From Triops longicaudatus (lineage: Eukaryota; Arthropoda; Branchiopoda; Notostraca; Triopsidae): a DNA stretch of 64,000 nucleotides. This document shows, piece after piece, positions 25,539 through 36,385 of the stretch. The notes beneath the pieces are model-generated. The model had not been told where the DNA came from and did no database searches. It saw only the letters and a list, made by a program, of their open reading frames with translations. Made by a program: the position numbers and the translations under genes. The DNA lies in the NCBI GenBank assembly GCA_022885665.1, contig JAGQDJ010000260.1, forward strand, positions 2,281,069 to 2,345,068, read 5' to 3'. Each line of letters begins with the position of its first letter. Within the stretch, counting starts at the first letter, position 1.

Positions 25539-28500
25539 CTAAAAGTCTGCAAACTCCTTGGCACATTTTTCGGTGGAGGAAATCCGTAGTGACTCTTCTT
25601 CGTAATCGTCGAAATTGCTTGTATCGCCAGGTCCTTTGCATTTCGGAATGAAGGGTGCTTCGACCTAGTAACAGAAATAACTATTAACTCTTACCCATGC
25701 GATTGAACCAAATTCTAATTTTTGAGCAAAGAATACGAAAGTCTACAGAACGTAGCATGCATACTTGCGGAGAAAGGTAGCAAAAATATGTTGTCGGCAG
25801 CAGGTAAAAAGAAATACATGCAGCAGTATCCTTAAAAACTCTCGAATTCTGGAGCATAAAGGTTTTCGGAAGCAATTTTGAACAAATTCCTATTTTCTTC
25901 GTAGTGCTGGAACTGAGAAGTATCGCCCAATCCACGCAACGGAGGAATTAAAGGGGCGTGAACCTGAAATGCCACGATTCCCGCCCATTCACGAAACCAA
26001 TAGCCAGTTTTTTTTTTTTTTTTTTACAAAGAAATGCCCCGTATTGTTTTCAGAGCAAGCAGCAGGCGCAGGCGTGAAAAATCGCATGCCAAGGAAGAAC
26101 CAAAAAAAGGGAAGGGGCGAATAAAAAGAAGACAGAAAAATTAAGGTTAGTGAACCGAAAGAAATAAAAAAGGGCAATCGAAGAAATATCGATCAATACC
26201 AAGCTCAAGTGTGTTTTTTACATTCTTGTTTAGCAAAATAAAACCAAGATAAAGAGGATAAGAAAGGCACGAAAAAAGGAAAGAAAAACGTACTTTCTTC
26301 TGGTAGATGGCGATCCAATCCGTGGATTGGAACCAACGGTGACTCTTGATATCGTTGACGGCATTTTTCAAGTTGCCAAATCGTTTAGTTAAATCTACTT
26401 GGAGTAAGCTACGTAGTAAATCTTTCAAGTCCGCTGAGAAGTGGGAAGGATAGCGGACTCGGCCCGAGACAATTTTCTCGTAGATCTGAATGGGTTGATC
26501 GGCGAAGAAGGGCGGGTAACCCGCCGCCATTTCGTAGACTAGGACACCCAAGGCCCACCAATCCACAGCTTTATTGTAGCCTTTGGAAAGAATGATTTCT
26601 GGAGCGAGGTATTCGGGTGTGCCGCATAAGGTCCATGTCCGACCTTTGACCCGTTTGGCGAACCCAAAGTCGGTGACTTTTAAGTAGCCCTGTGAGTCGA
26701 TGAGCAGGTTCTCTGGCTTTAAGTCCCGGTAAATCAGGTCCAAATAGTGCAAATATTCAAACGCGAGTACGATTTGTGCAGCGTAAAAGCGCGAGTGAGG
26801 TTCACTACAAAATAGTAACGAATTAATTTTAAGGCAAAGTAATATGAGTGATAAGATGATTGGGTTAAAGACTCGTTGTAATTCTTTTACCTAAATCTGC
26901 CAATTTTACGCAAGTGAGAAAACATTTCGCCGCCGGGCACATACTCCAGTACCATGTACAAATTGGAGTTATCCTGTGAATAAACGAAAAATCGCGTGAG
27001 TTTTGGCGATGTGAAACTTTTAAACGCCTCTTTTCTCAAGCTTTAATATCAAATAATTTACTAGAGTTGTTATTTGCTTTTGAAGTATAATAAGTGCATA
27101 CGAATCTGATCTCCGCACTGACGCAAAAGGAATGTTCTGGAATTTTATCTAGCTAGTTCTTTCTGTGACGTTCGTCAAAAGCATTAAGAAAAAATAGTGA
27201 CAACGACAACAGTTGCATTGAACGCAATTATATTGATGTTATTTCCCAACCTTGACGGGTCTTTTCTTTCATTCTGAGTACGACAGAGTGAAAGATTCGA
27301 AACGCAATTTCGACATGACTTACACATGAGGATCAACTTTCTCTTTCAACGCGTTAATTAACTTTGTCACATACATTATCTGGTAAGCTTCTGCAATTTT
27401 GCGGTTTTTATGCTACGAAGGCGTTTGGCTACAGAAAATTTTAATTGCTACTATGGTCGTCTATCTTATTTAAACCTCTTCAGTGGTCTGACAACCGCTC
27501 TCGTGTATAACTTATTGCCAAGGATTATTAATCTTCTTCCCTAGCGTCTCACGAAACTCTTTTATATCTCAGATATTTCTCCACGGACGCTTCATACTAC
27601 AGATAATGGTACAGTAGCTCAATGGCTCTGTGACGTCGCCACCTTATTATCCTTTTTCTCCCTGGTTTAATATTTCTTCCTCCATAGACTTCGTTTTTCT
27701 TTGTAAATAATAAAAACCTGGCATTACAAACAAACATAAGACGCAAAGATAAAATTGGATAAAACCAGAAACAAAAAGAAACACTTCAAACTTACTTTGA
27801 AATGGAATTCCAGCGATACCAAAAATGGGAAGCTGATTGCTTGCAAGATTTTCTTTTCGTTCAGTGTGTGTTCTACTTGTTTGAGTTTCACAACCTGTAA
27901 ACAAAAGGTTAAAACACATTTGTTAAAAACTTTTCAACGACAGTATCGCTGAAAATTAGTAATCATTTTAGGACGCAAGTCCATGTATGACGTAACAGGT
28001 GCCACGAAACCCTATTCTACGTAAAATAAGCTTCGAATTTTACAGGTATTGCTCTTTGGACGTCAAATTCCAGTCTCACTACGCAAAACTGCACATTATA
28101 TGCACGCAAGGCCCGCAATAATTAAATATTAGAGATCCTTCAACTTTTGTTACAACCTTCGTTTTTTTTCTATTCCTATTTTCGTGTTCAGACTTCATTA
28201 CCCATTTTGCAAAACATTACTAATGTTACTCGCGCAGCCGTCGCGCCATTATCATTCTCTTCTAAAAACAAAGTTCCCAAATGACATCTCATCTTTCATT
28301 CCGTGTCCGTCGTCCATTTGGTTGTGATACGATCCTCACGTGTCGCTAAGGCAACGCTCTTCGCTTTCGATACCAAATCTATTTTTCCCTTTTTCTTTGG
28401 CAATCATAGGATACTTTCGTATCCAATTTAAGCCCCAAGGTTCAAATTTGCCCCCAACCTTACACCACCAAATTCCCATCCTCTGCGCTCTAGCTTATTT

Positions 28501-31500
28501 CGTCAAATCTTCCTCATTTCGCTTGCAAATTAGTTTCAGCAAAGCCGTGTAGCTCCGCCCACTTCTATCACCCAGCTTACTCCTGACTTGATCCGTCACC
28601 CGGCGCTCTAAAGCTCTCTTTGATTGGCTCGCCAACTCTTTCAATTTCCGACTACGACGGAAGAAAGGAACGACGTTTTCCCACTTAAAAGAATACAACG
28701 CCATTTTAGGCGCTCTGACGTCACGACGTCGATTCTCGTTTTTCTAACGCTCACTGTCATCGAATGTATTAGAGCTTGTCCCTCGTTTTTTTAGACTCCT
28801 TGGAATGTTCTCCCTCTAAAAAAACGCCGTACACGGAATCTGGACCATTCTGGGCAACTGTGATGGTGCTTGAAACTTTCTAGACTTATCAACAAAGATA
28901 CACAAAGTATTCTTGAAAAAATCATAATTTTACCTTCTGTTTGTCGAGAATCTTCATCGCGTAGTATTTTTTGCTCGATTTATGTTGGACAAGCATAACA
29001 CGGCCAAAGGAACCCGTGCCGAGTGTTTTGATGCGATCGAAGTCGTCCAAGCCGGCCGTGTTCTGCAAAAATAAAATCCAAATATGTTCACATGTATACA
29101 TTTGCTTTATTCTTAAAAAAAATCCAATAAAATCTTTACAGCTTTAATCCTTTCGGTAGGATGTTATTTTGAGAAATAATAGAACGCGAGCTAAGAATGT
29201 ATTTGACCTTGTGTGCTGCCAAATTGGCGCTGTAATGCGCTCTAGAAACTAAAATGCATTTTCGCACAAAAGAAAACGATTCCTACAGCTGGTCACATGT
29301 TTATCACTCGAACGTTCTTTTCAGCTTATTTGGATTTAAAATCTTTTATTCTTCGCTTATGTTTTTTGTGTTTTCTCCCTGTCTTCCCTCGAATGGACAC
29401 GGCTGACACGTGCCTGGCCTCACTAAACACTATTTTGGCTTGGTGCCTACGTAAGGCGCTTCTGTGGTGCAACCTTATTTTACTCGCTTCTTAAGCTAAT
29501 TTGCACAAGAAGTTGGAGATTTCTAATAAACTCTAGGAATTTGTTGTTTTCAAATATGCAAAGAATGCGAATGTACAAACAGATGCTAAAAACAGTAAAC
29601 TTTGCGTTTATTGTAACGATAACTTTGAACCTACAGAGGAATACGTCATTCAAACAGCAAAAGGAAAAGCTTCCTATTTTTCCCGTAAATTTTCTTGGTT
29701 TTTAGCTCGAAGCTCAGAAAACTGATTTGTGATCAGTTTACAAATTAACGTATATCAGGCTTATGTTTAAGGAGACTTACCGGCTGTAAAATGCTTTCAA
29801 GATTTCTTTATAACGAAAGATTTGAGCCTAAAAGCTTTAGAGAACTTACTCTTAAAAACAAGCTAATTTAGCAGGACTAAGCTATTACCATTTCATGACT
29901 TCTTTTGGCATCCGTGAAACATGCACACTTAACCTCTTTCTTTAACTTGTTTTATCACCGCTTTCCTTTCTTTATCTTGTTCTACACAACGGACTGACGT
30001 GAAGATCAAAGCGAACCTCACGTCTCTCATTTACATTTAACCTTAATTACATAACTTGACATTCACACAGCGTTTCAAGAAAACAACATTCAACTCTTCG
30101 TTCTTTTTTGTTTTTCTTACCTGTGACTGGCTTTTCCATTTTTCTTCGAAAGTTTCTTTGGCCTCCCGCAGGAATTCCTCAACTGAAAAAAAAGAATAAC
30201 CTTCATGAGCGCAAGGATCAAAAGAAAAATAATTTATGCTACCATCTACAATAATTCCCCAGCCCCGTAATTGCTATTATGGCAGTAAATCACTGAAGGT
30301 GGGGAGAGAATTCCCCATTTGACCCCCTAATCCCCCCACACTCTTCAAATGATTTCTTACTAACTAAGCAAGTCAGTCTCTTCCTTCTCTGCAATACATG
30401 AACTCTCAAGTGTTAAACGGGGCGAATGGTATTGATCCGACCCTGCTGCTTGCCCCTAGTGGGTGGAGCTAGTAGGGGTGAGGGGTAGGCGGGAGAAAAG
30501 CCACCCACACAGGAGTGTATAATACAACAAAGCACAAACCAGAGAGCACAGCATCAACGAGGGAATATAGAACCCGCCTGGCCTTTCCCAATGCTTGATT
30601 GCATTGCAGCTCCTTGACATGAGGCGACTTGCCTAGATTCGTCGCTGCATTTTTCCAATCTTTCCATTGTTCACGCTACGCTGTATCCCAAAGTTGCCGG
30701 TGTGAACCAGGGTCAAAACTGGAGTTAGGTTAATCTTTTTATCTATTGTTACGAACACCCAGTACACTGTAACATTGTACTTAAGTTACGACTAGGGTGT
30801 TTCAACGTTAACAAGTGCAATGCATAAGTAGAGCAGTACGTTCATACACGTTCATTATTACATTTACCCTTACTGGAGTCGTGGTTGGGAAGTTCATCGA
30901 AATCAATGTCAGCGAATACATTGACTATAGTACCCAAGCCATGCAGGCTGGGCATTTCGAGTCAAGATACATCACAATGCTGGGCTTGAATACCGATTCA
31001 ATTTGACTAGGAACGTGTCGTTTACGACACGTCTTTTTGAAGCATAGTACTATGTAAGAGAACTTCTGATTTTGGTAGCATATTGCTCTGAAAAATTTCC
31101 CCCAGCGCGACCTATTTTGATTTGGTGAATTATTCAATTGATTTCGAGAAGAGATACTCTCAAAGTGAAAAATAAAATACGCGATAGCCTTTTGTATTTC
31201 CTTGTATATTTTCTGTATACGAATGTTCTTGCCAATTATGTGAAAACACCTACAACTCCTACAAGTGATATTTTAGTCGAATTATTTTAAAGAAGAATAG
31301 TATACAATCATATAGATATGGCAGTGAGTCTTAGCTCACACCTGTGTCCTACAAAACCTTACATTTTCAGACACGATATTACGAAAAGTACCTATCCGAT
31401 TTCGTTCCTCTTTATACCTTAAAATGTAAAAAAAAAAAGAACTAGTATACCAGTTTGCCTCATTTTCTGTATTCTTGTATAATAAAAGTTAAATAATGGT

Positions 31501-34500
31501 TGTTTGCCGTATAATAAAAAAGTAGCAAAATTCAACCGTAATTTACAAACTTAAGTAAAAATTTTTGGAAGAAAAACTCAAACTGGTGCACTAGCTATTT
31601 AAAATACTAACATTACTGTCATAAGAGTTCCTTTGCTTTTTTTTTTTTTAAAAAAAATTTTCCCAGCATGATGTCTGAAATTTCCCATGTTATTTTCCCA
31701 TAAGGGGGTTTGTGTATACCGGGGCCTTCACAGCCTTATCTTATATTTCCTACATTTTCCTTCATTTCAACAGCGTGAGTTGAGCTCGCTGCCATATAGA
31801 TTGTATAGTGACATTAATTTAGCCTTCGAGGTTACAAACTATATAAACGACACATGTTGCTGACGTGAATCTCTTAATTATATTTTCAACTTCCTGTATG
31901 TGAATTAATCAGCTATTATGACCGGCAATTTTTAACATTTTTATAAAACAGTCATTATGGTTAGTTTGATAAAATTCTACTATAAGACTTAGATATTTTC
32001 CTGCTTTAAGAACAGCACTTTTCCCACACTTCGTTTTCGGTAGAAATTAATACCGCACCTCTCTTTGTAAATCTTAGGACTGACTCATGGTCTCTTAAGT
32101 TTTTTTAACACAGTTATATTCTCCTTGTTGATTCCATAATCTTGGGACATCTTCTTTAATTAAAAGAGTGAAGTACCGCATACGGTTACAGGGCAGTAAA
32201 TGTTTTACGGGAGCTTCAAAGATAGGGGGCGCATTAAAAAAACATTGCATTTTCAAATAAAGGATTGGGTGAGTACAAGTCCTCACCTGCATGGCCCCAA
32301 ACCTGATCGATTTCTACTTTCTTCCCGGGTATAATATATCTTCACCTTACAAGGCCACAGTCCTAAACGTATGGAAATGGAGTGACTCATCCTATAAATA
32401 CCACACTCAGACTACCCACAAGCTCAAACTTTGCTCAGCGTCGTTTCCAATATCATCCTACGACGATTTTCGCTGAATATTCTATGATTCGCTGCCACCA
32501 CGTATCCTTGTACACACTCTCCCTTAAAAGGAACAGAAATGAAAAAAGACCAACCCTTACTGCTTACTAACACTTCAATCAACCACCAGCAAAAAAAATA
32601 AATCCGGGATGACCCCCAGAAATAGTTCCTCCCAGCACCTTGTCTCCTTGCATTTCAGAAATAGCTGAAACTGGCTCCGAACTATTCATGTAGTTTGCGT
32701 CCTCCCTCATACGTTTTCTTAATGGTAACGCGAACTCCTTGAAAGCCTAACCAGTACCTACTCCACGGAGGTAAATACTCGAAAGCTTTTGTTTATAGCA
32801 ACCGTGAATTCACAATAAGTTTATGCAAGACACGGATTGTCAACGCCACGCTATAAAAAGCGCCCAGTTTTTGTCTTCCTGTTGACGTCACGACGCGACT
32901 TGATCCGCCTCCTTAGCGCTATTGGTTTCCACTGCGTCTCAGAATGTTGGAAAGCTTATATAAGGTCTCCGAAACACATTTTCAGCGTTCTTTCACAAGT
33001 TCTGAACTTGTTCTCTGCCCCTCCTCCCCAACGAGGAACAACAACACCTACAAACACCTGTTTGGATACATAAAAGGTCGCACTAAAAGCAATACAACTT
33101 TGAGACGCGGCGAACAAGACAGTAAAGACGCTTTTTTGGTGAGAGTTAAAGGAGACTGATCACGCCAAGAAAAAGCTAAAATGGAAAGGATCACAGGAGA
33201 AGAGACAGATGGTTGTCAGGCCACCTTCCGTTAACAAGGGTGGGTGAAAGTGCAGACATATTGGATTTTCGAGGAGTACGAAAGAAGGGGAAAGATAGCG
33301 AGTGGATCGATGACTCGACAGCGATGCTGCGACAACTTCACAGGCGACGATACCCAACACATACATACACACATGCTCTGCATGCATGAGGATGCAAAAA
33401 CAACCCCCAAACTCCAAACAAAGACGATGTTTTGTTCGTGCCAAGTAGCAAGTCCGGAAGTTATGAATACTAAAGAACTCGGAAGAAAATGTCACAAAGG
33501 GCTGAAACTGTGAATCCTAACCGACACGTGTAATACGAAATATACTGATTTCAATAACTAAGACTAATATGGGGATCTAGTAAAACTGAGGTTTTACTAA
33601 AATGTAATTAGTTGTTTCATTAGCTATTTCATTTAGGCAAATAATCCATTTTCTTTTGTAACAATGCGGCACGGACCGATGAAGATAACTAACAAGCAAT
33701 GCTCACGTTGTGACAAATTAAGGAAAACAAATTACGGAACAAAGACAAGATTTTGCACGCCTATCCTGATGTATGAGTCGGTGAAGACGATTTCGTTATA
33801 GTTACTTTCGTGAAATAAATGTGGCAACTAAGACATCTTGGCTTCCAACTTCATGCCTACTTATGTCCAACATGTAGGGACTTCATACCTTAATATATTC
33901 ATTGTCACGTGCTAGCACACACGTTGCCAAAAAAATCAAAGTTGTTCAGGTTTTTAAGCTTTGTTATCAAACACTTTGCTTTAGTGTATATTTCTTTCCT
34001 ACTCTGTCTGCATAAAGCTTTTAAGTCTAATACGTTGCGATGCAAGACTGCACTTTGGATAAATCTATACAAAATTACGTTGTGAGAACTATTAGTTCCC
34101 CACTTATATTCCCCTTGTAAATTCGTGAACCACATAAAAGAGATATGACTACAAAATAGGAGCGTAAAACCGCAAACTGAACCGATTTCTCCTTATAAAT
34201 CAATTTCCGCCTTTATGTTTTTCCCAGTCGCTTGCAAATCTCGAAAGTCTAATGCAAACCAGTTCACGCTAAATTTGTTAAAAATATGGACGTAAGTTTA
34301 TATTTTTAAACATTTACATCTAAATTGCTATTCAATCTAAATAAATGTCCCGGACAAGTACAACAGTCTCATTATGACGAACATTCTTGTGACGAACTAT
34401 CGGTTATAGTACACGGATTTTCGGGTTCCGAGATATGTAAATATATGGAGTCTTATATAAGGAACTTCAAATTCCGGACAATTTTCTCTGTTTTTTATAG

Positions 34501-35733
34501 GTTCGTTGTAAAGGGATTCTACTGTAAATACAAAAGTGAACAAATGAACAACTTTATACAGAAATATACACGACATTCAGAACTACTTAAAAATTAGGAC
34601 AAAATAAATGCTTCACCGTTGTCATGTTATTATCTTCAGCTACTTCGAAAACTTTCTAGAACATTTTTTTTACTAAATGCCTTTATGGAATTTGGCCAGT
34701 CATTATTTTTCATTGAAAGCTGTCATGTTTCAGAGAAACATTTTTTCATTAACAAGTGCGCAAGTTAGTAAAGGACATACAGGGTGGCCTTTGAAGAAAG
34801 AACGAAGTCACAAACTGTTGCCTTTGGCATTTTCTCACTCAATGTTTTTATTTAACTATTCGTAATCGCTGAGGTCCTGTCAATTCAATCATATTTTCAA
34901 AGTAGTCGAATCTTTCTTGTAAACATCACAAGTAACCCAAGAAAGCAAGAGGCTTTGGAAATGTTTTAGCTGATTTCCAAAACAAACTGTGGCTTATACA
35001 CTTAAAAACATTGGTCTTTCTGATTTTGGGCATTGTTATCCTTACATGGTATTTTGATCATCAAATAGGAGAAATTACATTTATGCACTTAATTTAATTT
35101 TTCGGAATTCAGGCGCACAAAAACGAGTTACTCTTCAAATAATGGCATACGTGAACCCTCTACGGGTTCAGCCTCTCTTAACCCTCTAAACTTCCTTCAG
35201 AAACCGGTCGAAACTAATTTTCTTAAAGGTCTCTGACCTGTTCTTCATTCAAGTTTGGCACAAGGATCTACTCATCACGAATCTGGAATGACTGAAGATG
35301 AGGCAGAACAAGAACGTCCTTTCGCAAGGCCACTAACTACGTAAGCACAAACAGGATTTCTCGAATCCTCCTTCTCACACCAACTTTATAGCTTTCTCGG
35401 AAATCCCTACAACTTCAAATAACAAACGGATAAATAATCAATAACCCAATCCCAAACTTTCAATTCTAATAAGTATTAAAACAATGCGTTAACAATGCAA
35501 ACTTAATAGTCAATAAATTGACACCTGAATCATTAACCAAGACCACGAAAACACAAACACGTAACATGCTCCTCGCTACTTTTTATGTCTCTAAGGCTTC
35601 CTCGTTTTCAACTTCTTTCGCATTGTTTATAAACTAGTTTACAAACTACAATTTCTCTTCCTTCCTTCATCTTCTTTGGAAACTCACCATTGTCGGAGGG
35701 ATCTCCTTTCTTGGTAGTCGCAGCATTGCCCAT
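25539..35733 (-). CDS. PKA-C: cAMP-dependent protein kinase catalytic subunit
   Basis: This is the Ser/Thr kinase released from regulatory subunits by cAMP. Minus-strand exons are 35733-35688, 30182-30121, 29062-28934, 27894-27796, 26973-26891, 26804-26294 and, for the standard tail, 25664-25539. They give 351 residues, the usual length. Seen are MGNAATTKK (glycine 2 for N-myristoylation), the A-helix VEEFLREAKETFEEKW, the glycine loop GTGSFGRV, lysine 72 in YYAMKIL, YRDLKPENLL, DFGFAK, the activation loop RTWTLCGTPEYLAPE with the PDK1-site threonine, and the C-tail with NFDDYEEE, a Ser-338-like site (LRISSTEK) and the terminal hydrophobic motif FADF. The first intron is about 5.5 kb. An alternative last exon at 25832-25963 gives a second C-tail. 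The gene is divergent from a plus-strand transcription unit at 36.3 kb. Confidence 0.97.
25832..25963 (-). CDS. PKA-C: Alternative 3' terminal exon of the PKA catalytic subunit
   Basis: Lying 168 bp upstream of the standard last exon, this exon starts after ATTTCAG in phase 0, exactly like the standard one, and encodes 43 residues and a TAA. It is homologous to the standard tail: VHAPLIP versus VEAPFIP, GLGDTSQFQHYEEN versus GPGDTSNFDDYEEE, and it ends EFESF versus EFADF. The phenylalanine and tyrosine of the FDDY adenine-contact motif and the terminal FxxF motif are kept; the two acidic residues between them become Gln-His. The segment holding Ser 338 is rewritten and two residues longer. 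Kept function with changed sequence argues for a real alternative exon. No clear AATAAA follows it, so how its mRNA ends is unknown. Confidence 0.85.
   Translation of the reverse strand, partial: VHAPLIPPLRGLGDTSQFQHYEENRNLFKIASENLYAPEFESF
28700..28723. promoter_or_regulatory. Palindromic cAMP response element in a PKA intron
   Basis: A perfect TGACGTCA at 28716-28723 lies beside GCCATTTTAGGCGC, whose reverse (AAAATGGC) resembles a YY1/Pho-type start element. It lies between the third and fourth coding exons, counting from the start codon. A CCAAT-type motif (GATTGGCTCG) is 90 bp to the left. It may be an internal promoter or enhancer; this is inference. Confidence 0.4.
29781..29827 (-). other. 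PKA-C: Possible out-of-frame cassette exon in the PKA gene
   Basis: Between coding exons 2 and 3 there is a 47-bp block bounded by CTTTTAG and by CAGCCG|GTAAGT, a near-perfect donor. It is open in one frame for 15 codons. As 47 is not a multiple of three, including it would shift the kinase frame, so it could act as a poison exon or be a decoy. Confidence 0.25.
30183..35687. other. First coding intron of the PKA gene
   Basis: A long intron with G/C-homopolymer patches near 30300 and 30480, a perfect 20-bp palindrome at 31013-31032, an opposite-strand promoter-like block at 32883-33140 and a 9-bp hairpin at 33578-33599. I found no further kinase exon that could serve as an alternative N-terminus. 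Confidence 0.5.
32883..33140 (+). promoter_or_regulatory. Candidate plus-strand promoter and first exon inside the PKA intron
   Basis: In order are a perfect TGACGTCA (32883-32890), an inverted CCAAT (CTATTGG, about 32919), a palindromic TATA box (CTTATATAAG, 32955-32964), an expected start near 32985-32990 and a donor TTTG|GTGAGA at 33138. Spacing fits a class II promoter reading right, antisense to PKA. The inverted repeats AAGTTC/GAACTT and GAAC/GTTC follow the start. What it drives is unknown. Confidence 0.4.
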
Positions 35734-36385
35734 GGCTTTATCACCCTCAAATAGAAATTCGACAGCAATGAATCAACACTTGGCAATACAGGCTTTCCAA
35801 ACCGACTGAAGATTTTATTTTTCTATTTTTTTTTCGCCCAGATCCGGTCACTCCAAACAGAACTGCGCCGATTCCAGCATGCAGTAACGAAAATCTTCGT
35901 ACCCAATGCAGTGGGGAAATTATGGGCGGAGATACGAAAGTGTGCGGTCTTAAAATTCTTGTTTTCTGTTTTGCTTTTGTTTCCTTGTGTATCTTTTAGC
36001 TTTTATGCACTTTCGTCGTTTTTTTTTTAAGGTCAAGTGGACGTGCGTGAAAAAATGCCTGAAAACCTGAAAGGAAAAATGGCAAAGGCTCGGAGAATAA
36101 CGAAAGCAAATGGGTGCGCAAGAGAGAATTAAGATGAGATGGGGACGTAAAAGGGATCAGGAAGGGAGAGACGGAGAAAGAGAAGGAGGAAGGAAAGAAT
36201 TGGACGGATGGTAATAGACTTAAAGCGTGGCAAATAAAAGCCGAGAGGAGAGTTAGCCGTGGTGTGAGTTAAAAAGGCCTAGGGAACGTTATCGGGGTTG
36301 CGACAAGGTCCCGAATTGCAGATGGCTGCTGCGGCTGCTGTTTATGATCAAGAATAATAACCACCCACACGCATTAACGGAATAA
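35734..36385. promoter_or_regulatory. Divergent promoter region between PKA and the 36.3-kb unit
   Basis: About 650 bp separate the PKA start codon and the plus-strand candidate start codon. The right part is purine-rich (AGAGACGGAGAAAGAG) and includes a short upstream frame at 36322-36357 (MAAAAAVYDQE then stop) opening at GCAGATGGC, a YY1-like context. No TATA box was seen; a shared promoter is inferred. Confidence 0.5.

Noticed and set aside
28495..28704. 70-codon minus-strand frame starting at an AAAATGGCG motif in a PKA intron
   Set aside because: No donor joins it to the kinase in frame and no family match; the motif is more likely a promoter element.
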